This document shows positions 33,291 through 44,881 of a DNA stretch of 64,000 nucleotides, piece by piece. This stretch comes from Thuidium tamariscinum (taxonomy: Eukaryota; Streptophyta; Bryopsida; Hypnales; Thuidiaceae). Position numbers and translations under genes: made by a program. The stretch covers positions 4,962,501 to 5,026,500 of the forward strand of contig OX344755.2 in NCBI GenBank assembly GCA_947034885.2, given 5' to 3'. The notes under the pieces are model-generated. The model did no database searches and had not been told where the DNA came from. It worked only from the letters and a program-made list of their open reading frames with translations. Numbering within the stretch: position 1 is the first letter of the stretch; every line of letters starts with the position of its first letter.

Positions 33291-34330
33291 CCTCCCCTTC
33301 CCCTCATTTCACACCCCTTTCTTTCATTTCTCATTTCGTTGGGCCGCCACGAAGCCCTTATTCTAAGTTTTTGGCCGTAGCGCCAAACCTATGCTCAATT
33401 TTGTAGAGACATTGTTCTCCTTGTCTCCCCTCTCTTTTCTCTTGTTTTTTGGAGTGTTTTCCAAGGATGTTGGGGTCCCTTGGAACCTCTTGCTTATTTG
33501 TTTGGAAATTATTGATACCATCATCGGGTGAGTTAAGTCTTTGGACAAGGGATTCACAGCCTGGATAGGCTTATCGAGGATCCCCCTTGGCTTAAACGTC
33601 GGTTTTAGGTACTCTTTAGGAATTTGGAAAGGTCCCAACCTTCCTTAGTCTTTGTGTGAACCAACCTCTGGCAAAATTTGCCTAGAAATTGGGCCATTTA
33701 CTCCGAGACGGCGAAGCTTTGAACCCACTTACAATTTTCTAGTATTTATTGTAGTGAAGAAGATAGCAAAGAAAGTAGTTAGAAATCCAATTTGAGTTTT
33801 AAGTTGGAAGGGTCCCCTGAGGGACCCAGATTTGATGTGGCTTCCACTGCCTTATCATATGTTTAGAAGTTAAAAATCAGTTTACACCACTAGCTAGGGC
33901 CCCAACCGGAGCTTCGAAGCCCAGCCAGAGCTACAGTCGGCCAGGGAGCCAGTACCGTCCCGGCCCACCAGCCCTCAGAGCCCACTGGCCCTTGAGCCCA
34001 CCGGCCGCCAAGCCAGGCCGACACAGCTGCCAGCCTTGTGGCCAGCACTGACAGCCTTAACGGCAGGTTAACCACCATTAGTACGGGTTGATTAGGCCCA
34101 GTTTCGGCCATGCATGGTCTCATCTGAACATACCTCATAGACTGAGGAAACCAACTGGGGTGATACCCAGAGGGTCCCAATTCTGGGTTTTTTCTTGGAA
34201 ATCTTACTATCTGGTGGGATTTTTGAAAGGAGAACTGTCCCTAGAATTGACAATTGAGTGAAATTTAGTTGGAGATTAAAAATCTAGTTAGAGTAAGCCA
34301 GGGAGAGTGAGAGAAAAGAAGAGCTCCGGT

Positions 34331-34617
34331 GAGGCCAGACAGTCCAAAAATTCCAATTTGCTGAAGTTGAGAGAAAGCCAGACAAGCCAGGAAGGCCAGA
34401 GCAATTGAGAGAAGGGTGAGGGAGGTCTGATCAGGTCAAACTAAGTTGACCAGCCACCCCAACAAGCCAGTTTGAGGCCAGACCATTCAAAACTCTAATT
34501 TTCTGAAGTTGAGAGAAGCCAGACAAGCCAGGAGGCTAGAGCAACCGAGAGAAGGGTGAGGAGAGGGCTGATCAGGTCAAACTGAGTTGACCAAGCCAAC
34601 CCCAACAAGCCAGATTG
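34331..34617. repeat. About 142-bp tandem duplication
   Basis: Two units, each starting GAGGCCAGAC and containing CTGAAGTTGAGAGAA, CCAGACAAGCCAGGA and GATCAGGTCAAACT. Purine-rich, with short CCAG/GCCAG motifs that recur in the flanks. Confidence 0.75.
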
Positions 34618-36500
34618 AACGAGAGCCTTCCCCATCATCAGGGAGGCTACTGGCTGCTCAAAAAGTCAATACAGAGGGAGTGCTGGCTCACCAGGGTCCC
34701 AAAACACAAGTCCAGCTGAGAAAACACAATCTGTTGAGGTCCAGCACAAGCCACCTTCCGAAATTCTCCCACAAAATTGCAAGAACAAGCTCCAAGATCA
34801 AGCGCGCAAGTGTGAGTGAAGAAGTGGGAGTGAGGTTTAAGCATTAGCAATTAGGGAGGAAGAAGAAGGAAGTTGGGTGGTGCAGAAAACCAAATAGAAT
34901 AAGTTGACTTTTTAACCATGGATGTTTTAGATTAGAGACGAATAGAGAAAAAAACAAATAGAAGAATAGTTTGACTTTGAGAAGTTAGAGGTGTTGCCAA
35001 TTTGGAGAAAAGTTGGAAAACCTTAGTTGTAATAGAATTGACTTTCAAAACCATTTAGGGGCTAACTTCAAGAATTAGATTTTATTAGGATATTTTAGAA
35101 GTTGACTTTGGGAACTATTTAAAAGAAAAAAGAAGAAGCTCGAAGGATAAAGAAAAATACAAAACAAAGATAAGGAGAGGAGGAAGGTTTTGAAGGGAAA
35201 TACCCCATTCAACTATATCCGAACAAAAAAGCACCAAGATGGAGGTGGAACAAGCGCCAATGGGAGGATTTATCGAATCACAGGAGGACCTTGAACACGC
35301 CATGATGGAGGTTAGTCTTTGAAACTCTCTTGTTCCCATTTTTCCATAATTTCCTTTTGGTTATAAAATTTAGCTGTTAGTTAGAAGTAATCGACCCTAG
35401 AATTACCCAAAAGATAAGAAATTAGACAAAGTTAGAATCAATAGTAATTTTAGACTTTTTAGACTTAGGCAGTAAAAATAGGAAGTTGAAGCCACAATTA
35501 ATCTCGAGGAAAAGTAATTGACCGGGAAATTTTGGTGAACCAGATAACGGTCAAAATTTGCTTACAATTACTTTATCCAAGGAATACATGGTGGAGATTA
35601 ACTTTAGTAACTAGGAAGGATAAAAGGATAAATCCAAAAGAATTAAACCCTTTAGATAAAAAGGAGTTCAACAAGGTAAAAGTTGGATGAACCGGTCAAC
35701 GGTCCAAATTTACCGTGGAAATTCACAATTATCCCAAGTCAAAGATTGAGGTTTTACTGTGGAAAGATAAAATTATTCCTATTAAGGTAAAACTCAAATT
35801 AACTATTTAGGTATCCAAAGTTAAAGTGGTAAAAGAATAGTTACAGCAGTAAGCTAATTAGACTAAAAAATAATTAAAGAACAAGTTAGAATCCTCTAGA
35901 GATATCATTAGAACATAAAAAACCCGAGAATACTTAGACTCTATCAACAAGCGATACGCTGAAAAAGAGTGAACCCTTAGCTAGAACCTTTGATTATTTG
36001 GAAAGGTCAATTAGGATTGACCAAGACAAGTGAAACCCTAGATTCCCACCAATACTACAAAGTAGAAACTGACTGAAAGACTTATTTCAAGTTCGAAAAC
36101 CTTAGAATGAGAGTTATTCCCGTCTGGCAAGCGCATGAGGGGTGATTAGGAGTAGGAAGTTAGGAAGATCCATTGCTTGGAAGGCGTAATTGGATTGCAT
36201 GTAGGTTAGACACCCATTAGGAATCACTCACAGAATAGTAGAACCTGGTTGTGTACACTTTATTCCAAGGGTGGGAATAAAGCGCCCACACAATGCCACC
36301 AAAATATGACATCCAAAAAATCTAATTTTTTATAATATTATATATGACATCCAAAAAATTACCTACAACATCCATAAAATCTTATTAAATAATTAATTTT
36401 TATGATTTTCACTTGATAATTCTAAAAAATATTATTTTTAGGAAAATATACCTCCAACTATGCTAAATTCCTTATATTGATGATTTTGGGTGCTCCCACC

Positions 36501-37417
36501 TTAGCCCCTAAAGAACCAAGCCCTGTTTTCTACCCAAAAATACTAAAAACTGCTAATTCTATAGCAAAGAGTAAAAATAAAAATTAATTCATTTTTTTTC
36601 ACATCTAACCATAGGATCTTATACCTCACTAGTCTAAGATAGTGTGAAAAAAAATTCAGAATTTTTGACCACATACATTGCAAGATACTTGCATTTAAAG
36701 TGGGAAAAACAAGTTTTTCAACACATTACGGGACTGGATTTTTTGACTTTGAACATTTTTAACTTAAAAATTTTGCACTAAAGGGTTTTGAGCTTTAATA
36801 ATTTCTAGTGAAAAATTGAGTTGAGAATCTAGGAAAAAAAAAGAAATTCAAAAAAACTTAATTTTCATTCTTAAAAAAAAATTTAAATACAAGTAGGTAC
36901 GAGATAGAAGGAAAATCTAAAATATTAATATCTTTTAGATGGAATTAAAATGCCCTAATCCTAATGGTGAGATTATTCTAGCAAGTAAACTAAACCATGA
37001 AAATTTTTTTATTTTGAAAAATTGCAAAAATTGCATCCAAAAATGAATCCTACAAGTTTGTTTTTTTCAAGAAAATGCTCTAATTGCCCGAAAAACAAGA
37101 ATGTCCATAACTTTCTCATAACAAATCCAAATAAAATGAATCAAAGCTTCCTAGATAGACAAAAATATAATCTATAAGAAAAAAAATTCAAATTTTTTCT
37201 TTGCTCCCCGAATTTCCCGCCGTCCCCTGTTTTGAGGTTATTTGGGCATAACTTTTGTTCCCGGTCACCGATTGAAAAAAAAATTATATCCCCACGAAGA
37301 TATTCAATTTTTCTATCTCTAAAAGAAGTTTCAAAAAATTAGGACAAAATTCAGCCCGTAGGTACCTGCCCAAAATTGCATTTGTTCCCCGAAGGGACAA
37401 TGGTTCTTTAGAGGTTA
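36501..37417. mobile_element. TTAA-family element with a TTAG target
   Basis: TTAG-CCCCTAAAGAACC at the left and GGTTCTTTAGAGG-TTAG at the right. The uninterrupted site is CCCACCTAGTGCAAGG at 16776-16791. About 909 bp inside, non-coding. The target differs from TTAA at the last base. Confidence 0.75.
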
Positions 37418-37892
37418 GTGCAAGGCAAAACAAATGTTTTCAACAGTGCAATGTTAGAAGTTATGGGGATTGCAAAAACTTTGGTAATTTATCACATTAA
37501 CTTAAATTACTATTAATTTTGAAAAGAAAAAAATACACAAGTACCATAGACAATCTCTAGATTCTTCTAATTCTAATGAAGATAGTCAAAAAATTACTTT
37601 CCCACATACTGCTTCCTACTTTCTTGCACACTACTTTTGGACATATGCCATGAAATTTTAGTCCCAACTCTGAAAAGGAGAAAAAACAAATTGTGTAGGC
37701 CAGTCCCTCTTAGGTGTGTTAGGATATATAGTTGTGGGTTGGGTGTTGTTTGGTTTTTATCACCAAGCCACTTGTGGTTGACACCTTGTGCTCTAATTCT
37801 TTTGCAATGAAATTGCATTTTTGATGTGCCAAAAAAATGATGGAAGAAATTTTCTTACATTTTGTTTTTAAATGTGGGTCTTAATATGACAT
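37418..37892. repeat. Copy of 16786-17270
   Basis: Collinear with the tail of block B. No gene is supported; frames are not shared between the copies. Confidence 0.55.
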
Positions 37893-38546
37893 TTAACCCC
37901 AGAATGACATTGAGGACAAAATGTGTTCTCAAGCATTTTTAGAAGCTAAATAAAACCTATCCAAGTTATTATATTTAGAAGTTTATATTTTTTGAAGAAT
38001 CCTTTATAAGTCTAATTTTAGCATCAAAAATCCGATTTTGAAAGTGAATGATCATGGTTTGTTAATTCAAGATTTTGTGCAAAGGTGTTCATTGCAATCT
38101 TGGCTTTTTGTAGTGTTGAGGGTTCTTGGAAATGAGTCTCAAATACATTAGATCTTGGAGAAAAAATCACATTCAAAATTCATTTACAAAAACTGTAGAG
38201 TAGATTTTGAGAAGCCATAAATTGATTGGGGTTTTGCATATTAGGCTGTTAATCTTGTATTTTTTTGGTGACCAAATTTTTAGATTTGACATGTGAAAAG
38301 AGGATTGAAAGACTTCAAATCATTTTTACAGTTTTAACACCCCCATGATCAAATATTATAACCTTTCAATCCATTATTGATATTGTTGTTTTTTCTTTTC
38401 TAATGTAATCTCTAACATGTCTAGTTTGAATTTGTATGGTTATAATTTAAAAAAAATTGGAACAACTTATCAAAATGTTGGCATTTTATTCAATGTAGAG
38501 TAAATTCTTTAAAGCTAAAGAAAACTCAAGGTCATTATGGGGTTAA
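37893..38546. mobile_element. TTAA-family element, 646-bp type
   Basis: TTAA at both edges, with termini CCCCAGAATGACATTGAGG and CCCCATAATGACCTTGAG. The empty site ACATTAAATAATC is at about 17261-17273. Its interior matches the element at 56415-57069 in opposite orientation. Confidence 0.82.
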
Positions 38547-40040
38547 TAATTACACAAGTTTCAAAACATGCAAATCTCTACATTTATGTGGAAGAAGGAT
38601 TTGAATTTTGTCTGTCTGTTCATTGGCAAGCTTACTAAATGTCTATATGGTAGGTGGCTTGAAAAGAGACCATCTTCTTCAAAGGGTCCAGTAGGGAGCC
38701 GTGTAATGAAGAGTCAATGGTTCCAAAATGGATTGCCAATAATGTGAGTGCATAATTAAGACTTGTCATATGTTGCTTCATACTTTGCCAATGGATGGAA
38801 TTAAAGCCAAAGAGGATCCATTTCAAAGCTAGGGGGGGTTTACTTAATTTTTCTAAATGAGAATTGATTGCCCAATTAACTTCTTCCAAATGTTAAAATA
38901 CTATAAGATTCGTTTAAGTTTTCATAAGATCGCATTTAGGAACTTCATGTATTACTTTTTTGATGCAACACTACTTATTTGAAGTCAAGCCATATCTTTT
39001 TTCAGACCACATGTGCATGGTTTTTGTGAGGCCTACAAGTTAGGAATAGGTACCTACCCCATAATTCTTTAAAAATTTATAAGTAATTCATAAATGATCC
39101 AAAAAACATGAAACCACTTGAATTAGATTCCTCTTCAATTCCTCTTCAAGAGAAAAATAAGTGAAAAAGAATTTCAAGCATTTGAAAACCATCAAAAAGG
39201 CCAACAGCCCTTAAAGGGTCACTTTTCAATCCAGCTACCTTACAATAGAATGAATTTGTGACTGAGTGCAGGAGATTGGAGTGTCTCAGCTTTTTTCTTT
39301 TCTTTATTTTTTACACAAATGAAACAAAATTTCATTCCAAGTTGAAAAATACATACCTGCCAGCCACAATGTCTCAACTTATTGACATCAACTATTTGTG
39401 GTAGTGACTGCCACTTTTGAGCTCATTGTCATTGTGACAAACTGTGTCACAATGAGCTCAAAAACTAAAAAAATTTAAAAATTGATGCAACCCCCCTCTC
39501 AATCTGATTTAAACATTAAAATTAAAATTTTAAACTTTTTTAACCCCCTCCCAATCTGATATAAGTATTTAATTTTTAATTTTTAAATTGTTTAAACTTG
39601 TAAATTTGTCCTCCCCCAACGGCCCCACCCTCTTATAATTCTAAGAGGGTGGGTTGGGAGACAAAGAATATGGGATATGACATTTAGTATCAGTAAATTG
39701 TACCCGTATCTGTATTTTGTACCTATATCTTGTGCTAGTATCATGTACCATATGCTATACCCATATTATGTATTAGTATCATGTACATGTATCCTGTATA
39801 GTATTATGTACCCGTATTTTGTATCAATATCTTATACTCGTATTTTGTACCCATATTTTATACCGTATGTTGTATTGTATCGATATCTGACAGTTGTTGA
39901 TTTTTTCAAATCCAATGGATGTTGATTTTTATGATGGGGGAGGGGGTAGGAAAATTGATCAAAAACAGTGACTGCCACTTTTCGTTATATTGTCTCAGCT
40001 TATTGACATCAACCACCAGTTCCCATTGATGGTGATTCTA
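38547..40040. repeat. Repeat spacer with a conserved hairpin and a GTAT-rich tract
   Basis: 38547-38640 continues block B tail sequence. 39410-39960 matches 61180-61760: a hairpin TTTGAGCTCATT ... AATGAGCTCAAA with inner GTGACA/TGTCAC, then a tract of degenerate GTATCC/GTACCC repeats (about 39690-39890). No gene. Confidence 0.5.
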
Positions 40041-40271
40041 GTTGAGTATAGAATACTAAACAAAATAGCAAAGCAATAAACAACACCAAAGTATACTCAA
40101 AGAACTAAGTGTCTTCATAATAAGTTGGTGGTATATACAAAGGGAGAAGGGAGAGAGACAATGAATAGTTCCCTTCTCCCATTGGACAAGAATGATTCCC
40201 TAAGCCACGTGTCACTCACCATTATGGTGAGCGTTCACACTACATATCTTAATACTCCTCCTCGCTCAACA
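40041..40271 (-). repeat. Copia 3' LTR
   Basis: On the minus strand it starts TGTTGAGCGAGGAGGAGTAT, a typical plant copia LTR start, and ends near ATACTCAAC. A G-box (CCACGTGTC at 40205-40213) and an adjacent 8-bp inverted repeat CTCACCAT/ATGGTGAG lie inside. The host homologue at 17940 diverges exactly at its edge. About 231 bp. Confidence 0.6.
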
Positions 40272-40330
40272 TAATAATGGTAAAATAAAATTTTAATAAG
40301 TACTAATCGATGAAGGCTATAAAATCAAAT

Positions 40331-40606
40331 AAAAACCAGTCACTGTCGCCAAGTCGTGGACTTGGTCGGTTGGTTTCATACGTCGGTGCTCAACCGATCG
40401 GTCCGAGGTTCGATACCCGTCAGCCCCGTTGACTGATCCGGAAAACTTGCGGCTTGGCATCGCTAGTGAGGCAGGAATAAACATCCGACCCGCTACCCTA
40501 CCCCTGAGTTGTGATGTGACAAGATGCAGGACACCCCAAGATGGTAACAAGCTCTAGCATTGAAACCTAAACCGTAGTTCTCACCACGACCCCACCTTTT
40601 TCTATT
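40331..40606 (+). mobile_element. tRNA-derived SINE-like element
   Basis: The sequence has a perfect Pol III B box GGTTCGATACC (40407-40417) preceded by an A-box-like TGGACTTGGTCGG (40357-40369). It is GC-rich against A+T-rich surroundings and ends CCCCACCTTTTT, a Pol III terminator. It lies between the RNase H region and the 3' LTR of the copia element, so it probably inserted there. The clover-leaf is not complete, so it is not a tRNA gene. No clear target duplication. Confidence 0.5.
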
Positions 40607-40795
40607 TTGTAAAATTTTATAAATGTTGCCTCGTTAAAACCTTATCTAGGGAAATCTTAATATATTTTAAGGATAAAACTACAGATGAAGGAAAAAGAAT
40701 ACAACTCCTTTATCAATCCAATTTCATAGTAAAACCCACTGGGAAAAATCTATGGAAGGGAATTAAAAAGGGTCAATAAACTTTATAAAGAAAAA

Positions 40796-42593
40796 CTATT
40801 GAATTTCTTGTTCTAAACTACTAAGTCGTCGCATTCCAATGCCATGGACAAGTCGACGATGGGTAGTTGATGGAAGAGCCTTGGTAAAAATATCAGCAAG
40901 ATTATCTGCTGATGCAATTTTCTTAACTTCAAGTATTTTGTCTATAATTAAATCATTAGTAAAGGTGAAATACTTTGGATCAATATGTTTTGTACGATCA
41001 CCTTTAATAAAACCTGCTTGCATTTGAGTAACACAAACACTATTGTCTTCGTATAAAACAGTTGGAGAATTATCATAAAATAATCCGCAATTCGTTCGAA
41101 TGAACTTGTCAATCGATCTCAACCAAATACATTCACGAGATGCTTCATGTAAAGCAACAATTTCTGCATGGTTAGATGATGTGGCAGTAATAGTTTGCTT
41201 TACAGATTTCCAAGATATTGCAGCTCCATGTCCCAAGAAAACATAGCCTGTTTGAGATTAAGATGTCGCAAGATCAGATCTATATCCTGCATCAGCATAT
41301 CCAACTAATGTTGGATCAAATGATCGAGTATAGTATAGTCCCAAGTCTTCAGTTCCTTTCAAATAACGAAAAAGGTGTTTGATGTCATTCCAATGTCGAA
41401 GTGTAGGCCGAGCACTATGCCTTGCAAGAACACTGACTGCAAATGAAATATCAGGTCTTGAAGACATAGCCAAATATAAAAGTGCTCCGATCGCAGCGAG
41501 GTATGGATAATTTTCACTCAGCTTTTCCTCCTCCTCGCAAGGACGGTAAGGGTCTTCACCTTGAGAAGTGCGACTGATCATAGGTGTTGACAGAGGATAT
41601 GCATCAAACATGTTGAATCTTTTTAAGATTCGGTTGATGTAGGTTGTTTGAGAAAGAAAAATATTATTATCTTTCAAATGATGAACTTGCAAACCAATAC
41701 AGAAGGTAGTATTGCCAAGTAATTTCATTTCAAACTCTCGAATAAGTAGTTGAGTAGTTGCAGTTAATGCAGATTTGGTACCCACTAGGTTTAAATCATC
41801 AACATAAACTGCAATGATGACAAAATCATCTTTGTCTCGTTTAATAAAGAGACATGGAAGTAATGAATTATTAATAAAGCCATTTGCAATAAGAAATTGT
41901 TGTAAGCGTTGGTACCACATGCGTCCAGATTGTTTAAGACCATATAGTGCACGTTGTAATTTAACGCCACGATGTTTGCCTGGAATAGTGGTGCTTGGAG
42001 TTGTAGATTCAAGGCCAGGGGGGACTTTCATATAAATATTGGTATGAAGTAAGCCATATAAGTAAGCAGTAACGACGTCCATAAGGATCATTTCAAGGAT
42101 AGTGTGGACTGCCATTCCAAGGAGATAACGAAAAGTAATAGTATCCATAACTGGTGAATACGTGATATCATAATCAATGCCAAACTTTTGTATGTATCCT
42201 TGAGCAACAAGACGAATTTTATAGCGAATAATCTCACCTTTGTCATTTCGTTTGCGTACAAAAACCAATTTGTATCTAAGAGATCGTGAATTGAGATTAT
42301 CCACAATAGGTCCAAAGACTTGTCGTTTTTTCAAAGAAACATACTCCTCCTCAATAGCAGCTTTCCACTTGAGCCAATCAGGGCGACGCATAGCATCTTC
42401 AACTGTACGTGGTTTGGGGTCATCTTTTTCGCAAGAAATTTTTTCGACAATCATAGAAATGAATGGTTCATCAATGTCGATGTTTGCTCTATGTCATATA
42501 TTACCAGTACCACAGTACATCATAGACAATTCTGTGTTTAAATTAGACATAATTTCGTTAGAAGTAGATGGTTAAATAAAATTGGAAGTGGAT
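40796..42593 (-). pseudogene. Copia reverse transcriptase and RNase H
   Basis: The frame from 42454 to 41258 covers most of the copia reverse transcriptase: a DVVTAYLYG segment (the usual catalytic Asp block), ALYGLKQSGRMWY and the YVDDL catalytic motif. A single TAA at 41258-41260 separates it from RNase H in the same frame (41236-40796), with HAEIVALHEASRE, YEDNSVCV, KHIDPKYF and the terminal ADIFTKALP. The SRPDISFAVSVLARH segment typical of plant copia is present. Upstream of 42454 more stops occur before the insertion at 42693. Codons look decayed only by point changes. Confidence 0.85.
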
Positions 42594-42692
42594 ACTGTAG
42601 GTAAAGAAGGAGTAGCATCAATAATAGTCTTGCGTTTGCGTGGTTGTTTGTCTAGTTCACGAGTCCGTTTACTAATAGATTGAGGAGTAGCA

Positions 42693-44872
42693 CCCGGGGA
42701 GATCACTCCTTGTAATTTTAAGCATACACCTGAGTTAAGAGGGTATTTAACATAGGGCTATTTACCTTCATTTTAGTAATTAAAATGACCGTATTTTTAC
42801 AAATAAATTCAATCATTTGGTTTTTATAGTTAGGCTATTTTATATATAAAATTTATATGTCTAATTTTTTCATATCCATTTACAACACACTATAAAAGTA
42901 GTGTCTTACATATACACTATTTTTTTAATATATGCACTACTTGTATTGTAGTATAATTTCAATTGATAAATAAAAATGTAAAATGCAACAATAGCTTTAA
43001 ATATTCTAAATTCTATGTCATGTATTCTAAACAAACTAATATGGTGAATAATAAACATCATAGGAACATTAAATATAGTTATGATATTAAAACTAAGAAA
43101 AACACCAATCCTAGCAATATAACATGAACAACATAAGAAATTGACACTCTAAAAATATTGTAGATTAACCCAAGAATATGACCTCTATTGTAATATAGAG
43201 ACTATATATTTTATTTTTATATATGCAATTACAATGGTTTTGAATTTAGAATCAAAAAATAAAAGAGTGTTTATTAACCGCCTACAGGTTTTTGACTATG
43301 TTTTCACCAAAAATGCTCCAAAACTGCCATTTCTAATACAAGTGCAATTTTTTTAAAACACATTTTTGACTCATGTAACCATAGGATCTTGTATTAAGGT
43401 GGTTTGTAAACATGGGGAAAAAATTTCAGAAATTTCCACCGTGTAGATTGCAAGATATAAGTAATTGAATTGACAAAAATTGTTCTTTTATCCCTGCGAA
43501 AATCCGGGCAGCTGCACTTCACAAGGTCACATTCGTGTGAAAAAAAACTCAAAATCGTGGTTACTCTTTGAATTCATACTTCAATGCAAGTTGGCTACAT
43601 TCTCAAAAAAATTCAAACCATTTGGAATTGTACAACATATAGGAAAAAATAAGTAAGTAGAAAGAAGTAAAAAATGAGCCAAAATACTAAATTGTGAACA
43701 TTTTATTCATTGAATTGAAAATTTTCAATCCCAATGGTTAAAATGTTGTAATAAACAATCTACACCTTCAATTTTTATTTTTTTTCAAAAATATGAAAAA
43801 CTTGAATTAAATGATGAATTTCAAACTTTTTTTGTATTGTAGAGATTCTGTAACTAGCTACAAATTACCCCAAACTCAAAATCTTCATAACTTTTGACTC
43901 ATTGATCAAAATGGATTGATTCAAATCTTCCCATGTCTATATAAACCTAATGAACCAATTTGAACTTTCACTTTTAAAAAAAAAGTTTTTTTGAAGAAGT
44001 TTTTTCAGCTACCCAGGCTGTCTGTCGAGTAAAGAAAACAACATATCCTGCCATAACTTTAAAACCGTGAAGTCAAAAGTCATGAAAATTGTCGGGCCTT
44101 AAAGTTACTTCTTGGGTACACATTGTATCAAAATTTCAAAGAAAAAAAACAACTCCATCCGTAGTGAGCTGCCCTAAAAATTTATAATCTCAAAAAACGT
44201 TGTTCATGGCTTTAGGGGTTAAACACTAGCAAAAAGAAGATGATTCTAAACATTTACAAGTATATGTTCAAGGAATGGAGGCAAATCTAGAGTTTTTAGT
44301 GTCAAAGCATAGAAAAGATTCCATGCAAATGTTGCACACTCTACATCAATTTCTTAATGGGTAGTTTGTGTGAACACAAATCTCCATATTACAACCTCAT
44401 TGTAAATTTACAGCTCAATTCTTTTGTCTTGGAACACTAGTTTTTACATGCTTTTACACAATTGGTATACTTAGGGAAAGATTTGTATGTATAGGTTAGA
44501 GTGTACACCATACACCATATGCCATGCATTATTCCATATATTATTTGATGATAACAACAAATCTCCTAAAAAACATCCTTAGATTTACTAAATTGTGTAA
44601 GTTTTATCATTCAATTAAAAAAATTTGTTTACATCTGTACTCATTGTACTACAAACTTTTTATATGAACCCTATTTGTAAAGGCTAATTTATTAATAAAA
44701 ATTACTACTAAATGATATTTATACATAGCCTAATTTATATATAATAGGATATGTGACATTTCGAGAACCCTATAGTAGTTCTACATATATATAAAATTTA
44801 TCCCCTTTGAATTAAATAGACCCTATCTTTTAACTCACGTAGTTTTCTAAAAATCGTGAGTAATCTCCCCAG
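42693..44872. mobile_element. 2.18-kb Mutator-like non-autonomous element inside copia
   Basis: It interrupts the region between integrase and reverse transcriptase. GGAGTAGCA is duplicated (42684-42692, 44873-44881), a 9-bp target as in Mutator-like elements; removing the insert restores the copia frame across the junction. Termini are CCCGGGGAGATCACTC and complement CTGGGGAGATTACTC, with further partial subterminal similarity (GAGTTAA, then AGGG.CTATTTA). The interior has no transposase and holds a TTAA element at 43274-44222. Confidence 0.8.
43274..44222. mobile_element. TTAA-family element nested inside the Mutator-like element
   Basis: TTAA borders at 43274-43277 and 44219-44222; on the minus strand it starts CCCCTAAAGCCATGAAC. 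It is the inverted relative of 28183-29136 and has almost the same length (941 against 946 bp). It gives the insertion order copia, then Mutator-like, then TTAA element. Confidence 0.8.
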
Positions 44873-44881
44873 GGAGTAGCA

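Larger units (their letters stand above)
32173..36290. mobile_element. 4.1-kb LTR-type insertion (solo long LTR or non-coding LTR element)
   Basis: The insert starts TGTGAGCCCCGTC and ends GCGCCCACA. CAATG is duplicated on both sides (32168-32172, 36291-36295). The homologous uninterrupted sites are GGCACCACAATGCCACC near 16196 and its copy near 63390. TG...CA ends and a 5-bp duplication are LTR-retrotransposon hallmarks. I see no gag or pol similarity and no repeat shared between its two ends, which favours a solo LTR of unusual length, or a LARD-like unit with diverged ends. It contains TATAAAAGG at 33282, AATAAA at 36276-36281 and two tandem repeats. Strand is uncertain; TATA and AATAAA order suggest plus. 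Confidence 0.65.

Noticed and set aside
33890..34180. 96-codon minus-strand frame
   Set aside because: It lies inside the 4.1-kb LTR-type insertion in GCC-rich sequence, with no homology or domain that I can recognise.
40340..40430. A functional tRNA gene
   Set aside because: B box is perfect, but no complete clover-leaf or acceptor stem can be paired; SINE is the better reading.
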